Source of the DNA: Nitrospinota bacterium
GTDB lineage: Bacteria; Nitrospinota; Nitrospinia; Nitrospinales; VA-1
Assembly: GCA_014382285.1 (NCBI GenBank)
Contig: JACNKA010000102.1
Span: forward strand, 1-33,783
Direction: 5' to 3'
DNA length: 33,783 nucleotides
A program made the translations under genes and the position numbers. This document shows, piece after piece, positions 14,172 to 23,276 of this stretch. The notes beneath the pieces were generated by a model. The model had not been told where the DNA came from. It did no database searches and saw nothing but the letters and a program-made list of their open reading frames with translations. Each line of letters begins with the position of its first letter. Position 1 is the stretch's first letter.

Positions 14172-15332
14172 ATGTACATCACGACTGCAGATCAGTTAAA
14201 GGAATTTTGCGAAAATATTCAGTCTGCTGAGGTTCTGGCTGTAGACACTGAGTTTGTCCGGGAAAGAACTTATTTCCACCGTATCGGGCTGATTCAGGTG
14301 GGCGGTGGCGAGCATTTTGCTGCCATTGACCCTATTGCGCTCCCGGACTTGACTCCATTGCTGGAGTTGTTTAAAGACCCGACAAAAATAAAAGTCTTTC
14401 ATGCAGCCAGGCAGGACCTTGAAATCCTGGTACGCCTGTGCGGACAGGTAATCCCTCCTGTATTCGATACCCAGATCGCCGCCGCTCTGGTTGGGTGGGG
14501 GACTCAGATATCTTTCGCAAAAATTGTCCACAAAGCTTTGGGGAAAAAGATTCATAAGTCAGAAACTTATACCGACTGGTGTCGCCGTCCTTTGAGCGAT
14601 AGCCAGATCGAATATGCCATTGATGATGTCCGTTACCTGATGCCGGTGTATAACAAATTGATCGAACGATTGAAAAAGATGGATCGTTTGGACTGGGTAA
14701 AGGGAGAAGTTCTGGCCTGGGAAGACCCAAAAACATTTGCTCTGCCAGACCCGCAAACGCGATTCATGAAAATTAAAAACCTACGAAGCTTGAGACCCCG
14801 GAACCTGACAGTGCTTCAGGAAATTTCCGCCTGGCGAGAAGGGGAAGCGGTCAAGAGAGATTGCCTGGCCAAAGCTATCATCCGGGATGAAACGTTGCTG
14901 GAAATTGCCCGTAAAATTCCGAGGGATGCAAAAACACTCTCCAGAATTCGTGGTTTTTATCAAAAGGAACTGAGTAAAGGCGGGGCGTCTATTTTGGCTG
15001 CAATTGCAACGGCGATGGATGTTCCAGAAGCAGACCTTGTTGAACTCCCGGAAAGTAATGGGCACGCTACGACCCGAGGCGTGGAAGAATTGCTTGCGGC
15101 TTATGTGCAGATACGATCTGAAGAGTTGAAGATTGAGCCAAGTATTCTGGCAGACCGAAAGAAGATTCACAGTTTTGTGACCCACTTTGAGCAAAAGGAA
15201 GATATGGAGGAACACTTCCTGTTTCAGGGGTGGCGAAAAAAGTTAATAGGCGCTCCCATGTTTTCTTTGTTGAGTGGCAAGGTGGGGCTTAAGATTGACC
15301 CTTCCGGTCAAGTTCGTTTGATAGATTCGTAA
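14172..15332 (+). CDS. rnd: Ribonuclease D
   Basis: The 386-aa protein is a DEDDy 3'-5' exoribonuclease that trims tRNA and other structured RNA 3' ends. ExoI is VDTEFVRER (D25, E27). ExoII is around VFHAARQDLEIL, ExoIII is IEYAIDDVRYLMPVY with the catalytic Tyr/Asp pair, and HRDC-type helical domains follow (about 205-360). Length matches the family (about 375 aa). Its 3' end is two bases from the convergent TPR gene. Confidence 0.93.
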   Translation: MYITTADQLKEFCENIQSAEVLAVDTEFVRERTYFHRIGLIQVGGGEHFAAIDPIALPDLTPLLELFKDPTKIKVFHAARQDLEILVRLCGQVIPPVFDTQIAAALVGWGTQISFAKIVHKALGKKIHKSETYTDWCRRPLSDSQIEYAIDDVRYLMPVYNKLIERLKKMDRLDWVKGEVLAWEDPKTFALPDPQTRFMKIKNLRSLRPRNLTVLQEISAWREGEAVKRDCLAKAIIRDETLLEIARKIPRDAKTLSRIRGFYQKELSKGGASILAAIATAMDVPEADLVELPESNGHATTRGVEELLAAYVQIRSEELKIEPSILADRKKIHSFVTHFEQKEDMEEHFLFQGWRKKLIGAPMFSLLSGKVGLKIDPSGQVRLIDS

Positions 15333-15334
15333 AA

Positions 15335-15958
15335 TCAGTTTGCTTTCGCAGAGGACATCTTTTCTTTCCAGATTTTATATTCTTCCGATTGTCTCAGGTT
15401 GTTGAGGTCGGAGTCGCTTTCTATTTGTTTGAATTTCTTAAACCCTTTCTCCACAGCTTGCTTGAGGGCTGAAAGTCCCGGCCCCAGGTTTTCCCTCAAA
15501 GAATAATAACAGGAAAAGTTGTAATCAAACAGTGGTTCCTGCGGGAACTGGTTTTGACCTTCCTGAAGCGTTTCCAACGCTTTATCGAAGACCCTGGTTT
15601 TCATGTAAGCGGTGCTTATATTAATGAGGGCTTCCTTGAACTTCTTGTTATGATGCAGGGCTTTTTCGTAGCGAATAACGGCCTCGGCATAATTTTCTTC
15701 CTTATAAAACTTGTTGCCTTCGTTGTAATGGAAAATTGCCATTCGGCGTTCTCGCTCTTCTTGTGAAAGGTTTGCACCTTCCCCTTTACTACCTTCTTCT
15801 TTGTGACTCCCCTCTTTGTGACTGCCTTCTTTCATAGTCAGGGACTTCCCTGAATCGAGTGGGACTGAATTTTGGGCTGGAACAAAATAATCCGTAGCAA
15901 GAAAAATGATGAAGGCGGTTACACCCAGGTGGGGCAGGTATTTTGTGGAAGGAGTCAT
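15335..15958 (-). CDS. TPR-repeat protein with N-terminal membrane anchor or signal sequence
   Basis: The 207-aa protein begins with a hydrophobic segment (LGVTAFIIFLATDYFV, about residues 11-26) that anchors or exports it. Next comes a low-complexity linker with tandem KEGSHKEGSHKEEGSKGEG (about 43-61). Residues about 75-200 form three or so TPR units (AIFHYNEGNKFYKEENYAEA, then ALINISTAYMKTRVFDKALE). TPRs mediate protein-protein contact in the periplasm or at the membrane. It starts five bases after the DUF115 gene, so the two share an operon. Confidence 0.75.
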   Translation of the reverse strand: MTPSTKYLPHLGVTAFIIFLATDYFVPAQNSVPLDSGKSLTMKEGSHKEGSHKEEGSKGEGANLSQEERERRMAIFHYNEGNKFYKEENYAEAVIRYEKALHHNKKFKEALINISTAYMKTRVFDKALETLQEGQNQFPQEPLFDYNFSCYYSLRENLGPGLSALKQAVEKGFKKFKQIESDSDLNNLRQSEEYKIWKEKMSSAKAN

Positions 15959-15963
15959 AGTTC

Positions 15964-17481
15964 TCAGGTCGTTAAAGTGAAGGCCTTTAATTCGTTGGCG
16001 GAGCCTAAAACCGGTGCCTGTTCAATTTCAGCACCGTGGGAATAAAGGTTGAAGACACGGGTGCCGGGATTGGCCTTGATGATGTGTTCCAGTGTCCGCA
16101 AATAACTATACATGACTTGATCAGTGAGTAGAGAATTACCCTGAACGCATTGTACCAACAGTTGTTTTTTCTCATGGGATTTTTCCCGATGCAGTTTTTC
16201 GAGGGGTGTCGTTCTGTCAATTCTGCTTTGAAGTTTCTGGTTGAATTCAGAGTGTCTGGAGTAATAGCGGTTGCCGGAAAAGGCGCAATCCTGGCCGACC
16301 AGAAAAACCGGGTCACAACCAAAGTGGATCAACATATCGAGACCCAGGCAGGCGACAGACCCACCTGCTTGCGTAACGCCCTTTTTTTTCATAGCAGCTT
16401 CACTATTTTTTGAAAGGCTGTGCCCCTCTTTATAAACCACATATCGTTCACCGTGAAAATTTTTCAACACATTGTGGTTGGCGGTAGGAGTGAAGATCAG
16501 CCTTGTTTTCTTTGCGGGATAATCTATGAAGTGAGCAGTGCTATCCAGTTGTGGGTCCAGAGAAAATGTGTAATCCGGTTGAATACCATTGTTCACAAGA
16601 ATGGGGAAAGTGGTGTCCACACAGGCAATCAAAAACTCTTTTCGAAAACGATGCAGGTGAGGAAGAATAAGATCAAGAGAGGGCCCGGCGCTGACTAAAA
16701 TTCCTGGCTTGCCTCGGTGCGAGTTTTTTAAGACGTTGACGCCAGGAGAGTCCGTCACGATTTTTTTGTTCAATAAATAATTCGCTTCTTCCAGTTTCCC
16801 GAATATTGCTGGAAACCGACGCTCAAGCAATAAAACCTCCAGGGCATTAGTGAGTGAGGGAAAGGTTGGCGGAATGCATTTGAAGGATGGAGCGTGAAAC
16901 AAAACATCCAATGAGTCCGTATGGTCTTCGGTGATACGTCCCATTTCATAGGCAATTTCACGGGAAACCTTCGCCTCATCGGTTCCAAAAATTAAACGGA
17001 AACGCGGGTCGTCAAAAATTCCTGTCTGATCTCTCAATTGCAGGGCCGCTGTGAGAATGTCGAGATTGAGTTCTATCGCCAGAAGGTAGCCGTCGGGGCC
17101 GATTTTTTCGAGAATAGTTTTCACGTGGTAACCCAGGCCAAAACCATACAGGCAGACACGGGCTCCGGGTTTTAGTTTTTCGGCGAAAAGAACGGCTTCT
17201 CTTTCCGGGTCATAGCGACTATGAAGCAGGGTGTTTTCAAAACGAAGGGTAGGGGCAGATGTTGAAAGCACCGAAACTTTTTCAGAAAAGGTTTCAGTGA
17301 GGCTTACCGGCTGGGAAGTGCAGGCCTTCAATGACTGGATGTTTTTTTCGAAGAAATGATTGTCCAACAGGGCGTCTCCGTATTGCATCGTAACCATCAT
17401 ATCACCAATTGACTTGCAATCGTTTCCGAATTGCTTTAAAAAAATGATCGGACCCTCCTCGAATATATGAAGGATTTTCAT
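15964..17481 (-). CDS. DUF115 / MptE-like protein (6-hydroxymethylpterin pyrophosphokinase / Maf-like fold)
   Basis: The 505-aa protein fits the DUF115 family (PF01973). A Rossmann-like N-terminal part has GARVCLYGFGLGYHVKTILE (residues about 107-126), and the DUF115 core starts at GKPGILVSAGPSLDLILPHL (about 257-276). FLIACVDTTFPILVNNGI, PDYTFSLDPQ and CDPVFLVGQDCAFSG follow. Relatives include flagellin-modifying Maf proteins (transfer of nonulosonic acids) and archaeal MptE; bacterial orphans are often of unknown substrate. ATG 17481 overlaps the mutL start and has GAGGG seven bases upstream. Family length would also allow ATG 17400 or 17397. The TPR gene follows by five bases. Confidence 0.75.
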   Translation of the reverse strand: MKILHIFEEGPIIFLKQFGNDCKSIGDMMVTMQYGDALLDNHFFEKNIQSLKACTSQPVSLTETFSEKVSVLSTSAPTLRFENTLLHSRYDPEREAVLFAEKLKPGARVCLYGFGLGYHVKTILEKIGPDGYLLAIELNLDILTAALQLRDQTGIFDDPRFRLIFGTDEAKVSREIAYEMGRITEDHTDSLDVLFHAPSFKCIPPTFPSLTNALEVLLLERRFPAIFGKLEEANYLLNKKIVTDSPGVNVLKNSHRGKPGILVSAGPSLDLILPHLHRFRKEFLIACVDTTFPILVNNGIQPDYTFSLDPQLDSTAHFIDYPAKKTRLIFTPTANHNVLKNFHGERYVVYKEGHSLSKNSEAAMKKKGVTQAGGSVACLGLDMLIHFGCDPVFLVGQDCAFSGNRYYSRHSEFNQKLQSRIDRTTPLEKLHREKSHEKKQLLVQCVQGNSLLTDQVMYSYLRTLEHIIKANPGTRVFNLYSHGAEIEQAPVLGSANELKAFTLTT

Positions 17482-19306
17482 GTCTGTTCCCTCTCAAAAA
17501 ATAGTGCCGCAAATTCGTGTTCTTTCTGACGATCTGGCTAACCAGATTGCCGCTGGGGAAGTGGTGGAACGTCCCGCTTCCGTGGTCAAGGAACTTGTTG
17601 AAAATTCAATTGATGCCGGGGCGACCTTGATTCGGCTGGATATTGAAGGCGGAGGGAAGAAGAATATCCGTATTATGGATAATGGCATGGGCATGGCACC
17701 GGAAGAATGCCTGTTAGCTTTTTCCCGCCATGCTACCAGCAAAATTTCCCGGTTTGAAGATCTTGAGAGCATCCAGTCCTTAGGGTTTCGCGGTGAAGCC
17801 CTGCCCAGCATCGCTTCGGTTGCCAAAGTTCGTTGCACCAGCGCCCGCAGCGAAAGTGAAGGCGGCAAGTTGATCGTTGTGGAAGGCGGCGAGATTTTAG
17901 AAAAAAGGGATGTGGCTTGCCCCAGAGGAACAACACTTGAAGTGGCGCAACTATTTTATGTGACTCCCGCACGCAGTAAATTCTTAAAAGGCGACTCCAC
18001 AGAGTTTTCACACATCACTCAGGTGGTGACACAACAGGCACTGGCTTATCCGAACATCCAGTTCCACTTAACCCATAATGGTCGTGAAGTGATCAACACT
18101 CTGCCCACCGATCAGTGGCATTACCGGATTGCTGAGTTGTTCGGTCCCGATCTTGCCAAATCTCTGATAGAGGTTGAAGCACAATCGGGGGACTATCAGT
18201 TGAAAGGTTTTGTGTCGAGCCCTGTTTATACCCGTTCCAGCCGGAGTGCCCAGTATTGTTTTATCAACGGCCGTTTTGTGCGGGATAAAGTCATTCTGCA
18301 TGCCACCCAACAAGGCTACAGTCACCTGTTGCCCAAGGGTCAGCACCCGGCGATGTTCCTTTATTTGACGATGGACCCCAAATTGCTGGATGTGAATGTA
18401 CATCCATCCAAGGCAGAAGTTCGCTTCGCGTTTCAACAGGATGTGCATCAGTTTGTGGCTCATGGTGTTCGCGCCGCACTGGAAAAAAACCAGCAAGTCG
18501 ATCTGACTGAACGCGATGCAACAGACAACCACATTCATGAGTCTTCTCATTCATATTCACCGCGTCCGAACTATCAGGCACCGCAGTGGGCAGATAAATC
18601 CCATCCCCCAGTGCAGGGCGACCTGTCACATGCTTTGAGAACCATGCTGAGGCCAGAAGACTCGGCTCCATCATCGCAGCAGGTCACCTGGTTCGACAAA
18701 GCCCCAACGCCGGTCGCTAACCTGATCTATTCGGAGTTCGAGCCTTTGGGCCAGCTGGACCGGTCTTTCATCATCATGCAGGGCAAACAAGGGATACTGG
18801 TGGTCGATCAACATGTAGCCCATGAAAGAATTTTATATGAACGGTTTCGCGGTGCTGCTAAAAACCGTAAAGTAGAAGTGCAGAAACTATTGTTTCCTCT
18901 TCCCATAGAACTTTCTCCCGAAGAAACAGAAGTGTTGGCTCCGCACCTGACACGCTTGCTCGAGCTCGGATTAGAACTGGAATCGTTCGGCAAGAATGAG
19001 TTTTTGCTCCGCTCAGTTCCGGCAATACTAAAAAACGGAGATCACGAAAAACTCATACGGGAAACGATTGAAGCGCTCCCCAGGGAAGCGCATGATGATG
19101 TCCTCAATGATAAATACGAAGACGTGTTAATCATGATGTCGTGCCGCAATGCCATCAAGGTCAACCACACTCTCAATCTGGATCAGATAAGAAAACTGAT
19201 CTCTGATCTGGAACAGACCTCCATGCCCTACACCTGTCCGCACGGAAGACCCATCTCCCTGCTGTTCGATATGGACGACATCCTGAGAAAATTCCTCAGA
19301 AAGTAA
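17480..19306 (+). CDS. mutL: DNA mismatch repair protein MutL (endonuclease type)
   Basis: The 608-aa protein has the GHKL ATPase motifs IAAGEVVERPASVVKELVEN, DNGMGMAPEE, HATSKI and GFRGEALPSI in the first 120 residues. A middle transducer domain (KAEVRF) and a Pro/Ser-rich linker (about 355-410) follow. The C-terminal dimerisation domain carries the metal-binding endonuclease motif DQHVAHERILYE from D443 (family DQHAx2Ex4E, here with Val for Ala), SCRNAIK, and CPHGRP near the end. It should therefore nick DNA itself, as in MutH-less bacteria. AAGGA lies five bases before ATG 17480. The start codon overlaps that of the divergent DUF115 gene. Confidence 0.95.
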   Translation: MSVPSQKIVPQIRVLSDDLANQIAAGEVVERPASVVKELVENSIDAGATLIRLDIEGGGKKNIRIMDNGMGMAPEECLLAFSRHATSKISRFEDLESIQSLGFRGEALPSIASVAKVRCTSARSESEGGKLIVVEGGEILEKRDVACPRGTTLEVAQLFYVTPARSKFLKGDSTEFSHITQVVTQQALAYPNIQFHLTHNGREVINTLPTDQWHYRIAELFGPDLAKSLIEVEAQSGDYQLKGFVSSPVYTRSSRSAQYCFINGRFVRDKVILHATQQGYSHLLPKGQHPAMFLYLTMDPKLLDVNVHPSKAEVRFAFQQDVHQFVAHGVRAALEKNQQVDLTERDATDNHIHESSHSYSPRPNYQAPQWADKSHPPVQGDLSHALRTMLRPEDSAPSSQQVTWFDKAPTPVANLIYSEFEPLGQLDRSFIIMQGKQGILVVDQHVAHERILYERFRGAAKNRKVEVQKLLFPLPIELSPEETEVLAPHLTRLLELGLELESFGKNEFLLRSVPAILKNGDHEKLIRETIEALPREAHDDVLNDKYEDVLIMMSCRNAIKVNHTLNLDQIRKLISDLEQTSMPYTCPHGRPISLLFDMDDILRKFLRK

Positions 19307-19314
19307 CCCGCTAA

Positions 19315-19329
19315 CCGGGCAACGCCCGG
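19315..19329 (+). repeat. GC-rich hairpin after mutL stop, related to the one after fxsA
   Basis: CCGGGC-AAC-GCCCGG starts eight bases after the TAA and is followed by TGGTAACGGGG. The fxsA copy (1219-1233) has the same outer CCGG pairs, swapped inner GC/CG pairs, a 3-base loop, and TGGCAAAGGG after it. Confidence 0.55.
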
Positions 19330-19444
19330 TGGTAACGGGGCGGTGACGCTGGCGCGACCGCCTAAAGCATGGGGCCAGTCCCCCCCTGACAAGGGCAACC
19401 CCTCTAGCCCCATCGAACAAAACCCTGAAGGTCAATCACCCCGA

Positions 19445-19462
19445 CCCTCTTTAAAAAGAGGG
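19445..19462. terminator. Palindrome between convergent mutL and response-regulator gene
   Basis: CCCTCTTT-AA-AAAGAGGG is a perfect 8-bp stem midway between convergent genes. It is placed like a bidirectional terminator, though no T-tract follows outside the stem. It may instead be a REP-type intergenic repeat. Confidence 0.4.
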
Positions 19463-19570
19463 AGCAGGTCTCTCCTTAAGCCGAGAAAAACTTTTGTTTG
19501 GCAGTAAGAGCTATTGCAGTCGGCACCACGCCGAGTGGGCAGTGCCAGCTCAAGTGTTGGCTTTGTTGGG

Positions 19571-20248
19571 TTATGGCTCGATATCAGAAATGGGGTCTTG
19601 TCGTATAAATCCATTTTTTAAAGCGTATTGAAGGAGCTCTGAGCTATTTTTAAGTCCCATTTTCTCCAGAATGTTGGACCGGTGAGTGCTGATAGTCGTT
19701 ATGCTTAACGAAAGCTCATCCGCAATATCCTTGGTTTTTTTTCCTGAGACGATCATGGAGAATACTTGAAATTCCCGCGTGGAAAGGTGTTCATGCTGAA
19801 GTTTTTCGACATCACGGTTGAGTTCCGCTATCACTTTTTCGGTGAGCGAGGGGCTGATGAACTTGCCACCCGAAGCCACCGCACGAATGGCCTGGCACAA
19901 CTGGTCCGGAGCGCTGGATTTAGTCAGGTACCCGGAAGCACCTGCCTTGATCAAGCGTATGCCATAATGCTCCTCGGGAAATATGCTTAGCATCAGGACA
20001 TTTAGTTTTGGATACAAGGATTTTAACTGGACCATCACTTCCCATCCATTTTTCTTCGGCATTTCGATGTCGAGCAGGACCACATCCACGACCAGATCTT
20101 TGATGCGTTGCAGCACCTGATTGCCGTCCTCCGCTTCACCAATCACCTCCATATCGGGGTTCTGGCTGAGAATATGTTTCAGACCTTGCCGCACGACAAA
20201 GTGGTCGTCTGCAATAAAAACACGGATTTTATTATTTGCTGGAATCAT
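19571..20248 (-). CDS. NarL/FixJ-family response regulator
   Basis: The 225-aa protein joins a receiver domain (acidic pair at D14-D15, phosphoacceptor D60 in VVLLDIEMP, K110 in GYLTK) to a LuxR-type helix-turn-helix (STREFQVFSMIVSGKKTKDIADELSLSITTISTHRSNI, about residues 156-193). It is a DNA-binding transcription regulator. Its ATG overlaps the stop of the histidine kinase by four bases, so the two are a cognate, coupled pair. The transporters upstream in the same direction are plausible targets, by position only. Confidence 0.92.
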   Translation of the reverse strand: MIPANNKIRVFIADDHFVVRQGLKHILSQNPDMEVIGEAEDGNQVLQRIKDLVVDVVLLDIEMPKKNGWEVMVQLKSLYPKLNVLMLSIFPEEHYGIRLIKAGASGYLTKSSAPDQLCQAIRAVASGGKFISPSLTEKVIAELNRDVEKLQHEHLSTREFQVFSMIVSGKKTKDIADELSLSITTISTHRSNILEKMGLKNSSELLQYALKNGFIRQDPISDIEP

Positions 20249-21666
20249 GTTGTTCCAAAAGGTATGGTCATCCGCATCCGAGTGCCTTCACCTGGGTTTC
20301 CGGTTATGTGGAATTGACCGTTCAGAAAGTGAATCCTCTCACGAATTCCCAGAAGGCCTAGTGATTTTTCATTGAATATTTCACTGGAAACAATACCCCT
20401 GCCGTTGTCGAAGATTTCCAGGGACACTTGTTGTGCGTCCATCTGCAATTCAATCACAACTTTGTCAGCACCAGAATGTCGAGAGATGTTTGTCATCGCT
20501 TCCTGAAAAATGCGGAACACCGTGATCTTTATTTCCCGGTTCAGTACGATATTGGTAGGGGGCCATTGCAGTTGACATTGAATGCCGGTTCTTTTTTCGA
20601 ATTCGGATGTCTCCCAACGCACCGCTTCACCCAAACCCAACACATCCAGAATCTGAGGTCGCAGTTCTGTTGCAATTCGTTGGACGGACTTGATTGTATC
20701 ATCAATCAATTTGTTCATACCATCCATGCGCTGTCGGGCTATGTCGGGGACAGAAGGCAAATCGTTGTTCAAGCAGCCTAATTCCATTTTCAGTGCTGTG
20801 AGAGTCTGTCCCAGTTCATCATGCACCTCCCGCGCGATGTTGGCTTTTTCTTCTTCCCGAACTGTTTGCAACTGGTTGCTCAACCCTCGTAATTGTTCTT
20901 TCGATTTGAACAATCGATCTTCCGTTTCAATATGTCCCTCGATTTCCATTTCCAGTTTTTCTTTGCCTTGGTGGAGGGCTCGAACCACGCTATCCCGGAA
21001 ATATTCGAATCGGTACAAGGCCAGACCGATGACCAGAAAAATGATACAGCAGACAATTATTAAGATGTATTGGGTGACCTTGAAATATTTCAAGTCAATG
21101 GAGATGAGTTCCATCAGACGAAATTTAATTTGATCAGCATTTTTTGTGAATGTGGAATACATTTTGTCATAGCGGTAATCAATGGGCGAGCCTGTTAAGG
21201 AAGTTTCACGGTGAGACAGCCGATACTGGGCAATGGTTCTGAATTCCTTTAGCTCTTGAATGACCTTTTTCACCATATTCCGTATTTCCATGTCTTCCAG
21301 AGGGATGATGACTTGCTCTGCATATTCCCCTCCTTCCAACATGGCTTGCGCATTCTTCCCTGCTCTATCCAGAGCTTTTTCTACATCTTCCATTCTTTTT
21401 GTTGTGTCCCCGGCTAAAATTTCTTCTACCCACATATGAGCCACGGATACGTTGAGTTTGATCTCGGTGTCGGCATTAATATGCGGTGCGTAAACCGTGA
21501 TCATTTCCAATCCCTTTTGAAAACTAAAAACCACGATCCCGATTACCATGAGCAATAAAAAAAACAGGGCAATTGGAATCCGGCGAGAAATGATTCCCCA
21601 ATTCGGGTTGGAATAAAATGGAACTGGAGCCTCCATTTTGGTGGCAACATCAGCAGGCATGTTCAT
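20245..21666 (-). CDS. NarX/DegS-type sensor histidine kinase (HisKA_3)
   Basis: The 473-aa protein has two membrane spans (about residues 31-49 and 200-218) that bracket a helical periplasmic sensor of about 150 residues (HINADTEIKLNVSVAHMWVEEIL at its start). A coiled linker and HisKA_3 follow, with the phospho-acceptor H282 in REVHDELGQTLTALKMEL, then the ATPase part with N box EAMTNISRHSGA and GRGI, LGLLGIRER. The four-helix-like sensor shows no known ligand motif. The response regulator overlaps its 3' end. NhaD lies 120 bases upstream in the same direction. Confidence 0.9.
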   Translation of the reverse strand: MNMPADVATKMEAPVPFYSNPNWGIISRRIPIALFFLLLMVIGIVVFSFQKGLEMITVYAPHINADTEIKLNVSVAHMWVEEILAGDTTKRMEDVEKALDRAGKNAQAMLEGGEYAEQVIIPLEDMEIRNMVKKVIQELKEFRTIAQYRLSHRETSLTGSPIDYRYDKMYSTFTKNADQIKFRLMELISIDLKYFKVTQYILIIVCCIIFLVIGLALYRFEYFRDSVVRALHQGKEKLEMEIEGHIETEDRLFKSKEQLRGLSNQLQTVREEEKANIAREVHDELGQTLTALKMELGCLNNDLPSVPDIARQRMDGMNKLIDDTIKSVQRIATELRPQILDVLGLGEAVRWETSEFEKRTGIQCQLQWPPTNIVLNREIKITVFRIFQEAMTNISRHSGADKVVIELQMDAQQVSLEIFDNGRGIVSSEIFNEKSLGLLGIRERIHFLNGQFHITGNPGEGTRMRMTIPFGTT

Positions 21667-21786
21667 TATTCAGTAAAATTAATGAGTGTTTTTTTCAGAG
21701 TAAGTCATTGACTCATCTTCTGCAATCCAAATTACCATGAAATAAAGAGTGTAGTGAAAGGGTCGCATTAATACTTGCCGTGTTTA

Positions 21787-23115
21787 TTAACGCATTGGCA
21801 TGGTGACAAAATACCAGGCAGCGATGCTGAAAAAATAACCCAGGGCGATAGCCGGCACCCATTTCAAATGGCTCATGAAGGTATAGTGTTCGCGGGCAAC
21901 TCCCATGACAGCAACGCCAGCGGCAGAACCAATGGATAAAAGGCTTCCCCCTGTTCCTGCTGTGAGAATTATGAGCAACCATTGATCAAGACCCATGGAA
22001 GGATCCATTTTAAGAACTGCGTACATAACTGGAATATTGTCCACAATAGCTGAAAATACTCCGATAAGAACATTGGATAGAGTGGGTCCCATTTGTCCAT
22101 AAACAACCTCACTGGCGATAGCGAGATAACCAATGTATTGTAAACATCCAACAGCGGTTAGTACCCCGAAAAAGAATAGCAGGGTGTCGAACTCTACTCC
22201 TTCGATCTTGCGGAATATGTCAAAGTGCCCTTTTGTTTCCTGCGCACGGCCTTCTACCGTTGAGGTTAAATAGCCCTGCTGACTCTGGCGCTTTAGATAA
22301 TGCCCAAACACCATTAGGGCTCCCATTCCCAACATCATCCCCATAAATGGCGGTAAACCTAGAAACTGATGAAAACTGACAGCTGTGGCAATCGTTGAAA
22401 TACCCAGAGCAATGACGACTTTGGCACCAGGTTTCATATGAACAATCTCATTCGATCCTGATGGTTTTTCGTTGGGAACAAACGGATGCATGATTAAGGC
22501 TGTGACAAGCCAATTGACCGTAGAAGGGATTACCAGGTAGATAAATTCGTTAGTCTGGATTTTTCCAGATGTCCACACCATTAGAGTGGTGATATCTCCA
22601 AAAGGACTCCAGGCTCCACCTGCGTTGGCGGCGACGACAATATTAATGAAAGATAATACAATAAACTTTTTATTTCCCTCGCCGACAGCCACTGTAACGG
22701 TGGCCATCAGCAAGGCACTTGTCAGGTTGTCTGCCATGGGTGACAGGCAAAAGGTGATTCCACCCGTCGCCCAGAACAATTGCCTGAAACCCAATCCTTT
22801 GTTCAAAAGCCAACTACGGAGAGCTTTGAAAACATTTCTTTCGTCAAGAGTGTTGATATAGGTCATGGCGGCGAGCAGGAAGAAGAAAAGCTCGCCAATT
22901 TCAGCAATGAGCTCTTTGACATAGTGATGAGAGTGGGGGGTTCCATGACCTGCCTCAAAAATTCCAACCAACATCCACATGAGACAGCCGCCAACCACTA
23001 CGGGCTTCGATTTTCTCAGATGAGTTTTTTCTTCAAAAATAACAAACGTGTAAGCAATGAGGAAAATGAGTAAGGCGGAAATACCTGCCCAGGACGAATT
23101 CAGCATATCGTTCAT
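21787..23115 (-). CDS. nhaD: Na+/H+ antiporter NhaD
   Basis: The 442-aa polytopic protein matches NhaD of the ion-transporter superfamily. Matching segments are VIFEEKTHLRKSKPVVVGG near the N-terminus, GELFFFLLAAMTYINTLDERNVF, TFCLSPMADNLTSALLMATV (about residues 120-139), NAGGAWSPFGDITTLMVW (about 164-181), VDNIPVMYAVL, and GTGGSLLSIGSAAGVAVMG near the end. It exchanges Na+ (or Li+) for H+, typical of marine or alkaliphilic bacteria. It follows the SulP transporter by 161 bases on the same strand. Together they could keep a Na+ gradient for Na+-coupled anion uptake. Confidence 0.93.
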   Translation of the reverse strand: MNDMLNSSWAGISALLIFLIAYTFVIFEEKTHLRKSKPVVVGGCLMWMLVGIFEAGHGTPHSHHYVKELIAEIGELFFFLLAAMTYINTLDERNVFKALRSWLLNKGLGFRQLFWATGGITFCLSPMADNLTSALLMATVTVAVGEGNKKFIVLSFINIVVAANAGGAWSPFGDITTLMVWTSGKIQTNEFIYLVIPSTVNWLVTALIMHPFVPNEKPSGSNEIVHMKPGAKVVIALGISTIATAVSFHQFLGLPPFMGMMLGMGALMVFGHYLKRQSQQGYLTSTVEGRAQETKGHFDIFRKIEGVEFDTLLFFFGVLTAVGCLQYIGYLAIASEVVYGQMGPTLSNVLIGVFSAIVDNIPVMYAVLKMDPSMGLDQWLLIILTAGTGGSLLSIGSAAGVAVMGVAREHYTFMSHLKWVPAIALGYFFSIAAWYFVTMPMR

Positions 23116-23202
23116 AAAGTGACTTTGGGAGAGTGTTGGCTGGGTTGTATTACAAGCTTAATTAGCATATTGCTCAAGAAACATGGTTTTGCGGTTGAAT
23201 TT

Positions 23203-23241
23203 GAAAAAGGGCTGGCTCAGGCGGAAAGCCTGCGCTTTTTT
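23203..23241 (-). terminator. Putative terminator between sulP and nhaD
   Basis: The stem CAGGC-GGAAA-GCCTG (23218-23232) is flanked by an A-tract and T-tract (AAAAAGG before, CTTTTTT after). It would terminate the sulP transcript on the minus strand, and has a better T-run for plus-strand transcription. nhaD may therefore have its own promoter or be reached by read-through. Confidence 0.45.
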
Positions 23242-23276
23242 GCCGTGAGAACACATCCTGACTATATTTATCACCT

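Noticed and set aside
14012-14230. 72-aa Cys/Phe-rich frame upstream of rnd
   Set aside because: It overlaps the start of rnd and the TATAAT at 14117-14122; its composition is that of non-coding AT-rich DNA.
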